DNA of 64,000 nucleotides from Homalodisca vitripennis (taxonomy: Eukaryota; Arthropoda; Insecta; Hemiptera; Cicadellidae). The DNA lies in assembly GCF_021130785.1 (NCBI RefSeq), contig NW_025776796.1, positions 186,001 to 250,000 on the forward strand, given 5' to 3'. Shown here in pieces: positions 22,729 to 34,560 of this stretch (position 1 is the first letter of the stretch; each line of letters opens with the position of its first letter). The position numbers and the translations under genes are program-made. The notes beneath the pieces were generated by a model that did no database searches, was not told where the DNA came from, and worked only from the letters and a program-made list of their open reading frames with translations.

Positions 22729-23740
22729 GGCAGGCAGGCAGGCAGCGGGTAGGCCGGGACTCTCGTCCCTTCTGTGGTAGGGTCTCTGCAACAAGCGGAA
22801 TGGCTACTGATCATCAGTACGTCCAGCCCCAAGAGGGTTTGCGTTGGGTCGTGGGGAATTGTTAAGTGTGTGGTTTTATTTAGGTCGGTGAAAAGTAGTG
22901 TAGTAGGTTCGGAAGTGAAGTGAAGTGGAGAGTCGTTGGTTTTTGTTTAGTACATTTAGTCTTCTATGGTGGGTCGTCCAATATTACTTTTAGTTGTGGG
23001 ATTTTCCACGGATGGACGGCTTCCCGGGTTGCCCACTCACGGATTTGATCCCACGTTGATTCAGCTGCTGCTGCATACATGGCTCTCGCCTGGCCAGTGA
23101 TGAAGTCATGCAGGCTGTGTAGTCCTACAGACCGTAGGACGACCGTGTTTCTGACAAACCATGGTGTGTTCGTCAGTTGGCGGAGTGTCCTGTTCTGGAA
23201 GGTTTCTAGTGCTTCCTGGTCGTCTTGGAGGTGTGTAGATACCAAACAGGAGCCGCGTATGTCACGATGGGGCGGACTATCGTTTTGTAGAGCAGCAGCT
23301 TCGTGTTGATGGGAAGTCCGGAGTGAGGTCTCAGTAGAGCCGACAGCCCTTAACGGGCGGCTATTCCAAGGCGGATCCTCTTTTTGGCGGCAATTCCAGT
23401 CGTTATAGTCCTGTTGAGGACGACTAACAAGTATTTAATAGACTTGGTCCACCTTAGTTGGTCCCCCTGCAGGTGAATCTTCTCGCGCTGTGCCGGATAC
23501 TGCGGGTTTTTGGTGAAGCAGATAGCCTCGGTCTTCTGAGTGTTGATCCTGACCTTCCACTTCCTCAGTGACGGGTCCAGATGTTCCATTTGCCTTCTCA
23601 TGTAGGCACATGATTGGCGGATGTTGGCCGACTTACTGTATAAAAGTGCGTCGTCACCGTAGAGGGCGAGAGACATCCTGGGAATGACTAGATGTCATTT
23701 GTGTACCACAGGTACAGCACTGGGCCCAGTACAGTTTTGT
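22729..23740 (-). mobile_element. 5'-truncated jockey-type LINE fragment
   Basis: This minus-strand element starts within the RT domain (near 23740) and ends in a short (CTGC)n tail (22729-22745 on the plus strand). Its GC content is visibly above the flanks. It lies exactly between the duplicated segments 22616-22727 and 23740-23852. Confidence 0.75.
22964..23725 (-). pseudogene. Jockey-type reverse transcriptase, broken
   Basis: In order on the minus strand: VLGPVLYLWYTNDI (about 23722-23682, the QGSVLGP motif region) followed by a stop. Then LALYGDDALLYSKSANI, with GDD in place of the usual YADD-type catalytic Asp pair, and a segment RKWKVRINTQKTEAICFTK typical of jockey palm/thumb. KSIKYLLVVLNRTIT resembles the usual YLGV-LDR motif. 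A stop at about 23350 and a shift lead to a second frame (23245-22964) with ETFQNRTLRQLTNTPWFVRN, the usual C-terminal region. It is clearly non-functional. Confidence 0.85.
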
Positions 23741-23852
23741 TTTAAAACTGCAAATGTTGTGTTTTAGGCTATTTATAATCCCCTCTGTGCCCAAAGAATA
23801 CAGGGAGAATCGTTTTGGAATATAAGATAAACGAATTATTGACTCATTGTGA
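23740..23852 (+). repeat. Long flanking duplication, right copy
   Basis: Partner of 22616-22727. It contains ATTTATAATCCCCTCTGTGC and AATACAGGGAGAATCGTTTT, blocks belonging to the local module. Confidence 0.75.
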
Positions 23853-24294
23853 AATTGGACCTGTTTTTAAATATTTTAAGAAAGGTCAATACTTTAATAA
23901 GAGAGTTATTTTCTTACTTACGTCAAACCGCCTTTTTTCTGACGTATTTTCATGGAATAAATATTGAAATATAAGTAAAATAAGTGTATGCTAGCAGAAT
24001 AATAATATCAGTGATCGACTATATCATGTTACACTGTTTTAATTAAATATAAAAAAGTAGTATTGGGTAATTTTGAAAAGAATAATATTCTATGACTTTT
24101 ATCTTTATGAAGTAGTTACTGCATCGTACACCAGAACTCTCTCCTGTCGAGAGTTTAATCACTCACTTTCTTTTTGGACACCATTTGGCTTTCATAAATA
24201 ATAAACTCACGCATTAAATAATTTTTAATTTTTTTTCAGGACAGTATTACAATCCCTGCACCTTCTCATCTATTGGGCACACGCTAAAGAAATA
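23853..24294. other. Gene-free stretch, module remnant
   Basis: CACCAGAACTCTCTCCTGTC near 24129-24148 corresponds to the module's CACCAGAGCTCTCT block. Nothing else is recognised. Confidence 0.4.
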
Positions 24295-24420
24295 TTATTA
24301 GAATGTGCCTGGTAGACATCTTATACTGTCTGGGTAGTATGTGTTTACCGACTCAGATATACCACGTAAAGGGTCAGAGTTTGAGTTCCGAATCGAACGC
24401 ACTATTCATTAACAATAATC
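24295..24420 (+). mobile_element. tRNA-derived SINE-like copy 2
   Basis: TGGTAGACATCTT, a GGGTAGTATGTG A-box-like site (about 24334-24345), GAGTTTGAGTTCC as a B-box-like site (about 24379-24391), then GAATCGAACGC. The same blocks occur in the same order at 15470-15612. Diverged from any working tRNA. Confidence 0.45.
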
Positions 24421-25140
24421 TTAATATACACGGTTGCTACTTAAGAATGAAAATTTCAATATTCTGAGTCAAGCGTGTTTAGAACTAAATTAGTGAAGTA
24501 TTTTTTATAATAATTATTTTTCATAATTTTAATAAATTTTGATGCAACTTCAATAGTATACCATATTGTAGACTACTTGATTTAAATATTCCAAAGCAAA
24601 TAACTTAATGGAAGTGGTTTCTTAATAAGAAGAGAGAATGGATTTGGTGAAAGACTACGTCCTGTGCAGATATGGTCAAAAGCCTCTTTAAGCACAAATT
24701 CGATTATAAAACAGTTTAATATTTTAAAATACTCTAATATGTTTATAGTTATACTGAGCAAAAATTTATCTATAATTGAATATGAAACATAGTTTATCTT
24801 TTTTACATTCCAACAATAAAAATATCTATGCCGTAACGCGCAGTAAAAATACAATTATAATTCCTTATAGTACACGAGAATAATCATTGTCAACTATGCA
24901 ATAAGTACGGAAAGTTAATTAAGCTAGTGTGACTACCCTAATAGTATTGGTAATAACATTGCAAAATAGTTTTACGAAGAGTTACAGCTTTCATTTTATC
25001 ATTCATATACATGAGTTATTAATTACAAACAAATCACGATACAATTATTGAAAATTAAATGAAATATATTTATTCTTTACTTCACACTAATTTTTCCAAT
25101 CATTTATTTATTTTGTACCGATTGTATTAAATAATAATTT
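24421..25140. repeat. Diverged duplicate of about 43200-43620
   Basis: The segment around 24880-25020 (ACACGAGAATAATCATTGTC, then TTAATTAAGCTAG, then TAGTATTGGTAATAACATTG) aligns in order with 43340-43510. Identity is moderate. No gene is supported in either copy. Confidence 0.5.
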
Positions 25141-25350
25141 TGGGGTAACTGGATTACCGGTGGAAGGAGTAGGCCCACATGAATGAGAAGGTCTGTACTA
25201 TACGAGGCGCGCATCGCAGATGGCAGTGTTTGATAACGAAGTTGAGAGGTGGGGTGAGGTAGACGTGCCGTACCTCCATCTCAGTTCATCGGAAGTGATT
25301 GTAACGAGTAGTAGTGCTTAGAGTAACTCTTATTCCTAATCGTCATCGAA
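25141..25350. other. GC-richer island of unknown origin
   Basis: About 200 bases (GGGGTGAGGTAGACGTGCCG, CATCTCAGTTCATCGG) stand out from AT-rich flanks. No open frame, RNA fold or repeat partner was seen in the window. Just downstream, TCTAACACTGAAGAAT occurs twice, 25 bases apart (25391 and 25416). It is probably a fragment of an unrecognised mobile element. Confidence 0.35.
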
Positions 25351-25979
25351 CCTGCGGATGCTTTCAGCAATTTTTTTATTTATTAAAATCTCTAACACTG
25401 AAGAATTTGTTAGTGTCTAACACTGAAGAATACTTTTTTAAACTAAAGTAAAGAAAATTAGTAACAAAATAAAAATTGAATTTTGAAGATTAATTAAAGT
25501 GAACAATTGCCAGATCAGATTAGAGTGTAAAAGTTCTTGAATTTTGAAAATTGAATGAAAAGCTGTAAGAACTTTGTACATTTTTGGGAGTGAAGAATAT
25601 ATTACAAGTTTGAAATTTAAAGGTCATCAAGAAGTTTTAATTTTAATTCCAGTTTTTATTTTTAAGAAGAAGTTTTATTATAGTTTTATTTATTTTAGAA
25701 GATTTACTTTTATTTTTAAACATTCACAAAAGTTTATTTTAAATTTCAAAGCTAACCCCTCATGTGCCAGTAAAACGTTACACATTATTAAACTTATCAA
25801 AATAGTATTTTGCTTCTCCTAAGGAATTATATAATTGCTGTTTAAAAGTATATTGTACAGTGAAACAGTTTCTATTTAGTTATAACGCATTTACAAGTAA
25901 TATGTTTTTACAATGAGGAAGATTATCTAATCAACAAATAACTTACGTATATTTTGTGAGAAAAAAGTGAACTTGAGAT

Positions 25980-26345
25980 TTATATTTTCAAATTTCAGTG
26001 CTCTAAGTGTACAGAAAATCAGTTTACAATCATTTCCAACACATCGTAGAAGTTCTATACTATCCGTTTATAAATATCTGATAAAAATTTTAAAGCTTGA
26101 AGAATTATTTTCGTATATTTTGTAAGCTAAAAACAATTTGAGATTTATGTATTTAAATCCTTTCAGTACTCTAAGTGTACAAAAAGAATCAGTTTACAAT
26201 CATTTCCAACACATAGTCCAAGCTTTAATTATTTTCGTATATTTTGCAAACTAAAAAAGAACTGGATACTTATGTTTTTAAATATTTAAATCCTTTCAAT
26301 ACTCTAAGTGTGCAGAAAGAATCATTTTAGATTCATTCTCCATAT
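25980..26345 (+). repeat. Tandem array of one module block (3 units)
   Basis: Units at about 25990, 26155 and 26285 each contain a CAGTGCTCTAAGTGTACAGA-like block and an AATCAGTTTACAATCATT-like block. Two are separated by ATTATTTTCGTATATTTTG spacers. Unit length is about 130-165 bases. The same units recur at 38190-38480. Confidence 0.75.
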
Positions 26346-27589
26346 TATATTGTCTAAATTATATAATATCCGCAAAGAAAAAAAGAGTCAGTTTACAATT
26401 GTTTTCTATACAACATCCAAATGTTAAAAATTGGTTTATACATGTTTGATAAAATTTTAAATAATACTAAGAGAATATATCAAACATACATAATTCTAGC
26501 ATTGTATAGATTACTATCCGGACAAGACTTACATCATAGTAATTTATGAGCAATTTTGGCCAAGTGGATAAAAGAGATATGTTTATGAAAAGGATTTGAT
26601 AACTTATGTATAACACCAATCTTTCTGGCATGTTCAATAGGATCAATATTAAAATGAGTTGAAGTAGGTGTATGTTAGCTGACAATGATTAAAAATCATT
26701 ATAAATCATGTTCGATTGTTTAAATGCAATACATATCAACACATATTTTTGCGGAGTTTATAACAGAAATATGGTCTATAATTTTTAAATTACCCAATTA
26801 GCTTTCTAAAAGAACACCAGATCTCTCTTCTACAGAACAGTAAATAAGAGAAGACGAAGTTATACAGTAATAGAAACTCCTGATTATGTTCCAATATAAC
26901 TAAAAAAATTCAATTTTTCACTGTAAGTAATTACAAATAATAGTAAAATTTTTATACAAAATAAAAAGAGTCGATGCAGACAATAATCGTCGTCAAGCTG
27001 AACTGCTAAATCAAGAGGGAGCATTGCTGGAGTCAACTACTTTAACAATGTTCTAAGCAGCAAATATATCAATTGAATAAGAGTATTAATAAATCCATAC
27101 AACTAACCAAAGAAATTTATTTTTTATTTATTAAATATTATTAATTAATAATTATGATTAACATCCGTTTATTTTCAGTTTAACCATTAAAGTTATCAAT
27201 TATCTGATATGTAAAATCCACCAAAAGCTTAAACCAGTATAAAAAAGAACTGAGACTTTCTTGAAATTTGATGATTTTGCTGTCTTTAAAATCTTCAACA
27301 TATGAAAACTATAACTCTGATACGATAGTCTAACAATTAGAATAATTCACAAGTTTTAGAACAGCCACACAGTAATCTTATTTTAACTAAATTGTGAGAT
27401 CTTAGTTTTTCATGGAGCTAGTGTTCTATTTCCCAAAACATAGTATTTAGCGACACCTGCAGTAGTGCATTCTCTTCCTTTTCAAGACTTCCAATAATCC
27501 AAGCTAAAATAAGTACATAGATTACTTTAGTTAAACGTAGGAAGAAGTATTTTATGTATTATAACATCCAATACATCATTCTAATGTTT

Positions 27590-28290
27590 AGAATGTTTTT
27601 TCCCCTTAGGACAAGAAGCTTATAAATTGCACTTAGTCCTGTAAGAACCTTTGCGCTGCTTCTGGAGTGACAGGATATTCAGAATAGGCAAGGTTAGGTA
27701 GTAGGGGCCGCCTCCTATTAAGATACATGAGGAAGAATTTGGGCACTACATCTCAAAGTCATGTCTCCCCGGGAGAGGGGAAGGCCGGCTCTGAACCAGC
27801 CTCTCCAGTGAAAGTAGGCAGGGGGTGGCACACCCTAGTTGAGGTTAACAAGAACCTCTGAGGTTAGGGAACAAACCCCGCCAACTCCAACAGTCATCTC
27901 CCACAGTAAACTAGACCTATCGAATTGCCCATGAACCCCAGAATCTCAACGTTTGCGGTTAGTGAAGTGCCACTACTGGACATCATAAGGTTGCCCAGAT
28001 TGAAGTGACACATCGGTTTTTGCTGTGCCCAGTGGTGGGTTGAACTGGTAGGTATAAACCAGCCAGAAGTGATCCCTGCTGGGTGAAAAATTTAGAATGG
28101 TTACAAATACTCATTTGGGGCTTCCCTAAGGATTTTGTTACTTCTAATCCCTATAAATCTTATTGTGAACGTCCAGTTTGTCATTAAATAGAAGTGGTCT
28201 CTTTGTAAAAGGGTATGCAAAATCACGGAATTGTTGTCATGAATAATAATATCTCCATAGACAGGGTATTTTAGAGATGATCTGTTTGTA
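27590..28290 (+). mobile_element. Interspersed repeat insertion in SD1 copy A (partner at 19735-20110)
   Basis: A GC-richer block (CCCCGGGAGAGGGGAAGGCC, GGGGGTGGCACACCC, TCATCTCCCACAGTAAACTA) is missing from the paralogous position near 58350-58500. Its reverse complement matches 19735-20110. It is probably a LINE 3' end or other non-coding fragment. The 108-residue frame at 28380-28706 just after it is interrupted in the second segment and has no recognisable domain. Confidence 0.6.
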
Positions 28291-29014
28291 GATTACGTAG
28301 AGAACCTAAGGAAATATCTTAAATACCTGCTCATATTTCAATACGTTGTGATAGTAAAGGATGTTTTATCACTGGCATTATGGTCGCAATGGTTTTGAAC
28401 ATTCCAAGGAGGATCTGTTTGAATTGTTTGGAGACTACTGAAGTTGAAATGTGGTTTCTTTTGCTTCTCAATGCTTCAAAGCAGAAAAAATCGGCCGCCC
28501 TTTTAAAGACTAAGAATAAAAAAAGAGACCTTATTATATGGATGCTCCATTACTATAAAATATTTTTACTTCGATTCCGCTTTTCCCCACAGTTAGAAAA
28601 CCTAGATGAAGAGTTCCTTCGCTCTACGTATGCTCCAGAAAAATTCCCTGCTCTACAAATGATTCCCAAAGTTATGGGAACATCTACCACTCAACCTCAA
28701 AAATAACTGCAGTTTACTATATCAAAGCGTATAATTTGGTTTTCACTCTGAATACATTAATAATCTCTCGCCCTAAAAGGTAATGCCCAGAGGGATATTT
28801 ACAAAGCAACCGTTCCAAAATACAATTATGAAATTATATCTTAGTGAATAACTTATGAATATATGGTTTCTCTATATAATGTATGTGTATGGGAGATCAG
28901 ACAAGTAGAAATTAATTTCTTTTGAGTAGTATCCTTGACATAAAAAGGCGCCAAAAGATTAAATAATGAAACAGCTATATGTTATATAATTAACAGTTTC
29001 AACTCAAATATTAT

Positions 29015-30010
29015 TTCATATCCATAGAAACAACAAAGGTCTGATATTTTAATGTTTTTGATCATTAAATAGTATTACGAGTACCGGTCAGCATTTCCAA
29101 AGTCGTTCAACTTGCAGCACGTCAGATAATCACCACATTTAGTACAATGTGATGGTCAGTAGCTAGGCGAGGACCACAACTTACAAGGATGAGTTTATTC
29201 TATTATTGGTTAATCACAATTTCTCCTAATAATGACTCTTGATAACCAAAGCAATTTACATTTTAGTTTTAGTGAGTAGTAAATAGCCTATAACAAAACA
29301 CATGAAGAGTTTATTTAAAACGATGACCTTATTCCAAAGAAAATATAAGTTTTAAATAAAATGTATTAATTCGTTGAATTTCCTTTTTTTTAAAAAAATA
29401 CTTTCATTGATTTTCTTATGCAAAGTGTGTTTGGGCTGTTTTAATCCTCTCTGTACCCAAAGCCTGCAGGGAGAATTGGGTTTAATTATTTTCCTGATTC
29501 AAATCGTCACAGCAGTTTTGGAACTGTTTTGCCTGGTTGATAAAAAATATTTAATATTTTATGAGATGAATGTTCTAAAGTACGTCTTCGAGCAACTGTT
29601 TGGACTTTTTTTTGGCTAAATATTATGTTTAGTTTAAATTAGACTACGTTATCTGAGTAACACTAGTAATTCACAACTACACCAAGTTTAATATTTAAAA
29701 CTCAATAATTTAAAATACGGTTTCAAATAATTTTAAAGAAAGATATAGTTTTACAATTCCTAAATTGTTTTGTTAGTTACGTAAACATCCATCAGAGCAC
29801 GCATCCACAATACAAGAGATAACACATGGCAAATTAAAAAGATACAATAATAAAACTTCCTACTTAGATTTAAATTCCGTCTTCTAATAGTATTCTTACT
29901 ATCACTAATAATAATTTAACTTCAGTCTCGTGTTAAACTGGAATACATAATTCATATACAAATGCGTCTGATGAACTTCTAAATTGAAAGGACACCCTAG
30001 TAAAGTACAG
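29015..30010 (+). repeat. Local repeat module, copy 8 (near complete)
   Basis: ATATCCATAGAAACAACAAA starts it at about 29019-29038. The core (CTTGCAGCACGTCAG, TGATGGTCAGTAGC, ACTTACAAGGATGAGTTT) spans about 29111-29196. AACCAAAGCAATTTACATTTTAG follows near 29245-29267, CTCTCTGTACCCAAAGCCTG near 29449-29468, the ACCAGAGC-type block at about 29790-29830, and TGCGTCTGATGAACTTCTAA at about 29962-29981. Confidence 0.75.
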
Positions 30011-30629
30011 CAATACCAGAATGACTCCAGTACACAGCTTCTTTATAATATTTATATCTTAAAACTATCAAACATTTTTTAGAACTTGTACTTTTACTAG
30101 TACAGCGAGTTGTACTTATCATTCATTTATTATATATTAAAAGTCGCCTATTACTTGTTTTAGTTCTGAGACTAAAATTTTAATCACATCAGAAAATAAA
30201 GCACCTATTACGGGTCAGAAAAATGTTTATTAGTTCTAAACCTTTAAATACGTGTAATTCCGTTAGTTTTGTTAGTTTTAAGTCCTTAAAGCAATAGAGA
30301 GTTCAATAAAATGGCCATTTTGACTATTTGTTTTACAAAACTAAACCATGAAAACTGCTCTGATTTCTTTATTATCTAATAATGAAAACAATCCTCAGAA
30401 TCTGATAAAAAATGTCTCTGGAATCTAATGCATTGACACCTTACTGTAATAATTTTTCTTACTTTTTGCAGAACCTTTATTTCCAGAATTAAATAACTAA
30501 AACATTAATGTACATTTAAAATGACAACAGTGCAGACATTTATTAAACATAAATTCCTACTTATATTTAGAAACGTTAAACCCAATATTTGGGGTGAAAG
30601 ATCAGTGAAAAACCACTTAAGTCTCTCTT

Positions 30630-31220
30630 AAGGATGGCGTCCTTTCTCCTTGTTATGGACGACCTGTTTAGGTCTGTAACAGTAGAGGTCTCTTCCCACA
30701 GGTATATGCAGATGAGATGACATGATAATTCTTGTGAGCGGTAAATTTAAAATCACAGTCACGGAATTGACTAATGCAATCCTGAAGAGAGCAGTAAACT
30801 AGACTGATAGAATTGTCCTTGTGTTAACCCGGTCCATGCTGCCCTGGTCACATTTAGAATAGGACATAATGGGAAGCCATCGGTCCTTTTTTTGTCGAGG
30901 AAGCTCTATCAGCGAGTTGATGCCAAGTCTAGTTCCTAATGTTGTTGCTGACAGAATAAGGGACCACTACTGGAAAGGTTTGTTGTTAGGGGAATATAAT
31001 TACTAATATAGTGCAGGCTTCCGATCTTAGGGTCTTTTGGTCTTGAGCCGAAAATATTGTAGTTGCTTTATATCTACGAAATTAGCCCTAGACTAACGTT
31101 TGAGGTTTTTGTTTTGTAGTTAAATAATGGGTCGGATTGGCTTGCATCCTAAGGATATCCTGTGTGGCAATAAGCTCCGAACTTACCTGTTATGCCTTAG
31201 ATGGTTGTCATAATCTTGCA
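30630..31220 (+). pseudogene. R1/LOA-type LINE reverse transcriptase relic, SD1 copy A
   Basis: Split over frames by stops and shifts: SFLLVMDDLFRSVTVEV (about 30649-30699), then YADE where a catalytic YADD-type motif is expected (30705-30716). Next is ILVSGKFKITVTELTNAILK (about 30730-30789), a GSHRSFF segment near 30870, and GRIGLHPKDIL near 31132-31164, corresponding to the C-terminal QRLACLAITG-type region. The motif order is that of a non-LTR RT, with R1/LOA-like wording around LVMDDL. The same relic, broken in partly different ways, lies at 60570-61150. Confidence 0.7.
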
Positions 31221-32599
31221 TGTTTGTGCATAATAATATTTAGTTTATGACTAGTTGGATTGTTTACCCAAATCAGTCGGAATTGCCTTCTCTAATTTTA
31301 CTTTATAAATGAGTATTAAATTTACCATGCTGATTCAGGGATATGGTGTATTACACATGACTGCAGAACTTATACTTCAACGATTTTCCTTTTTCAAATC
31401 CTTCAGGATTATGATGTTTTTTTGACTTATAAAAACTATAAGCAAGAAAATGATATCAGTTTAAAATATTGGACACTATGTGTTGTACGATTTACAATTT
31501 CATTTACAAGAAAACTGGAACTGTAATGAATTTATGAAAAGATGGTTTTAAAAGTTGATATCAAATGTAGTTACATTCAAATATATTAATAGTAAACTTT
31601 AATGAATTATCCTATGTGGTTTAACACTCAAATAAATATTCTATAGAGAAAAGTATATATATAATATATTTATGAAAATCCCTCTTCTTGATTTCTGATT
31701 TAAAATGTACAGTAGACAATAGATGTTTATAACGTAGCTACATGCAAACATTTTGATTTCTTAACATTTGATTATAAATTAAAATCCCAAATGAATATTT
31801 ACCAAAATTTAATATTTTGTCCAGCAAAGACAAAGGTTTGTTTATGCTTTAAAATATCCTTAGTTTTTTAAATGTACCATAATTGTGATAACTGGGTTTT
31901 TAATTTATTACTGTAACTAATGAATACTCAACGATATCATCATGCTATTAGTTTAGACAGTTAATACATTGTGTTGCTGATTGGGTTCAAAGATGTACCA
32001 ACAAATGCTAGTATATTTATAATTCCACTGTATATTCTGTTCTATTATCCATGTCGTGTATGTGCAGGCATCTCGCGTCTGCATGATAAAACGTCTTGTT
32101 CTTTTATTTCTTATCAAAAAATTAATAAGAAAACAACATCCTCTAATTGGTTCATTCAATCATATAATTATTTTATAAATTGCACTATACTATATCAATA
32201 ATTATATTAGTTAGCTTACAACGCCACAGCACGTAGGCTAAACAATTAACGAATTGTTTTAAATCATAAATTTCAAATATTATACTCATTTGTAAGCTTT
32301 CATTCTTTTAAGGCTTTGTAAGAAATTGATTACTAGCGTATGATGATACGAGGAAATAGAGTTCTCTCACGATGGGACTTTCTTACCTGAGAAGCTTACT
32401 TACTAATAAATAATAACAAATCCGGTGTCTCAAATGTACTTTGAGGTATGATATTTATTTTTGAGCCACTAATTTTATGAATTTATAAAACATTTTTTAA
32501 TATCGCATTATCATAATTCGATGTACAGAATTATCTAAAATGTGACTTTATTACCTATTGAGACACTCGCCTATTAAATACTCTATAGGAAATGTCCAA

Positions 32600-32696
32600 C
32601 AAGCTTTGGATAAAGGTTTTATAACATAGCAGAATATGTAAATTGGTTTAATAAGTCATTGCTGCTATTTATATAAATAATATATTGTATTTTTAT
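32600..32696 (+). repeat. SD1 sequence left of the tRNA-like insertion
   Basis: TAGCAGAATATGTAAATTGG, CATTGCTGCTATTTATATAA and TATTGTATTTTTATCA align with 62396-62480. They define where the paralogous copy lacks the tRNA-like insert. Confidence 0.65.
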
Positions 32697-32704
32697 CAAA
32701 AAAC

Positions 32705-32820
32705 ATTGAATTGCAAAAAGTACTTGCTCCGGCGGGAATCGAACCCGGATCTCTCACTTGCCGGGTGAATGTGCTACCATTACACCACAGAGCCCTCACT
32801 TTTTACGATTCAATTATTTT
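32705..32820 (-). mobile_element. tRNA-like sequence inside an inverted repeat
   Basis: TTGAATTGCAAAAAGTA (32706-32722) is mirrored by CTTTTTACGATTCAA (about 32799-32813) outside the acceptor stem of the tRNA-like body, making a longer interrupted hairpin. The block is absent at the corresponding position (about 62480) in the paralogous segment. This supports insertion as a mobile, possibly SINE- or MITE-like, unit. Confidence 0.55.
32725..32793 (-). tRNA. tRNA-like gene or pseudogene, anticodon GGC by position
   Basis: Read on the minus strand the body folds as a cloverleaf. Acceptor is GCTCTGT against CCGGAGC with one mismatch and one G-U. The D arm has GTAATGGTAGC (A box). The anticodon stem is TTCAC/GTGAG with loop CCGGCAA. 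The T arm contains GGTTCGATTCC, a perfect B box, with one mismatched pair. The anticodon by position is GGC (Ala), but position 33 is C rather than the near-universal U. That change and the stem mismatches suggest a pseudogene or SINE head. Confidence 0.55.
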
Positions 32821-33480
32821 GTATTTGGCCGTATCTGTCACATATGCGTTTAAATAACTAAACTTAACATATGATCGGAAGACCAAATACCTGTCAAACG
32901 ACTTTTGTTTACATTAATCAAGTTCGTATAAATGGCAATAGCCTAATAATATATTGTAGTTACAATAACAATAATTTTCATCTTACTATGACTTATGATA
33001 TTTATATATTGAAATACAAAATACTTGAATACACTGCGTCCTGTCACACGGTAAGCAGCGAAATACTAAATAGTTAAATTTAAAATTCAATTCATATTTA
33101 AGTTATTAAAATAATATAAAAATTCTTTAAAATTTTTAAGGAATACTTTAAAATAAAAATATCCATCAGTTTTATTTGTATCTAAGTAATGGTCTTTTTC
33201 AGTTTAGTTGAAATCTGCCCAATAGGGTTACATTGATTATTACGCATCTAAAAATCTTCAAAAGAGTTTGCATTTATAATATAAACTATTGTAGAATAAT
33301 TAGCAATAGTATAACATGTCATGTCGAACAGTGTCCCTGGATATTGCATCCAAAACACAAATAATGTAGCACATAGATCAGAAACGGGGAAAAAATTTTA
33401 TTAGAATCTTGATATTGAAGTTTTTATTCACCCGTTTGTGCCCCTAAAATAAATGTGTTGGGTTAATCAGTCAACTAGTG

Positions 33481-34560
33481 TTTAGTGTTATTAGTAGTCG
33501 TGACGTCAGCAATGTAAGGGACGGGTGAAACTTAAGCAGCAGTTTACTCAAAATATTATTTTGTATCCATGGAAACACATTGGCATTTATAATTAAATAT
33601 TTTTAAATAATTCTACAGTGTTATGTCGCTGCATTTTTCAAACTTCGTTCAATACACAGTTAGTCACGGAAGTAGCACCAGTAACACTGATGGTTGGAAG
33701 CAGTACCAGGACTTACAAGGATGAGTTACTTTAATTCAATATAAATCTTAATTTTTACTCACTATTATTTTCTCGTTACACAAAGCAGTTTAAAATCTAG
33801 TTTTAGCCATTATTTAAAGGACAGCACACCAGAATAGTTTATATATAGTATTAACAGAAGGACAAAAAATAAATATTTAATACACTACATTATATGTTTT
33901 GTTTAAAAGCTACTAATTCGTGTTTGGTGATATGTATAATCCTCTTAGTACCCATAGAGTACAGGGAGAATCAGTTTACAATATTTCGTACATAATGGAC
34001 ACCAATAGATATTGGAAATTTTCGTACAGTTTTATCAAAAATGTTTATATATTGTTATGAGAATCATTTTCTAATTTGTGTTTTACAACAATCTTTCTAG
34101 CGTTGCTAGTAAGGAAAAAATTTGTAATGAGTTGAAATTAGTTGTTGATTTTTATTTAAGATATCAAAACGATAATTATTTTTGGTTTGATTGATATATT
34201 TCAAAATTTAAAAACAATACCAAACATTTGTGACCTAAATTTGTTCCAGAAGATTTAACTCATTCTATTAGTTACAGAAATCCAGGCCAGAGCTCTATTG
34301 CACAATACAAGAGATAATTACGGGCCAATTTTAATTTAGCAATATTAGGAATGCATAATTTGATTCTGACGTTTTTGATAACGGAAACGTCAGATGATTA
34401 TGATGATGATGATAAATTAGAATCTAATACTAAATTCAAATATAAAAATTTCTCTTTGTAAACAATAATAATGAAATTTCTGTTTCATGCCGAAATATAA
34501 TAAGTTGCTTTGAAGAATAATGCGTCAGCTAAACTTATAAATTGAATGGCACCCTGCCGG
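33481..34560 (+). repeat. Local repeat module, copy 9 (best reference copy)
   Basis: All blocks are visible in order: TTAGTAGTCGTGACGTCAGC (33491-33510), TATCCATGGAAACAC (about 33564-33578), and the core with CCAGGACTTACAAGGATGAG (33706-33725). Then CACAAAGCAGTTTAAAATCT (about 33780-33799), CCTCTTAGTACCC (33942-33954) with ACAGGGAGAATCAGTTTACA (33961-33980), CCAGAGCTCTATTGCACAAT (34286-34305), and TTCTGTTTCATGCCG near 34480. The partner copy is 63040-64000. Confidence 0.8.
33501..33508. promoter_or_regulatory. Palindromic CRE-like site in the module
   Basis: TGACGTCA, the full cAMP-response-element consensus, lies about 60 bases before the CCATGGAAAC block. It is conserved at 63053-63060 and nearly so at 16959-16966 (TGACGTTA). 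A role in transcription is only inferred. Confidence 0.4.

Larger units (their letters stand above)
26530..34500 (+). repeat. Segmental duplication SD1, copy A
   Basis: It aligns collinearly with 57315-64000. Landmarks include GGCATGTTCAA (26630/57413), CGACACCTGCAGTAGTG (27452/58267), TATGGGAACATCTACCACTC (28674/58591), the RT relic (30630/60570), TAGCAGAATAT (32627/62397), TGACGTCA (33501/63053) and the module at 33481-34500. Copy A carries extra sequence at about 27590-28560 and around 32697-32975. Divergence looks like tens of percent in places. Confidence 0.85.

Noticed and set aside
28380..28706. 108-residue open frame as a possible host gene
   Set aside because: The partner segment at 58500-58630 does not keep the frame, there is no recognisable domain, and composition is like the surroundings.
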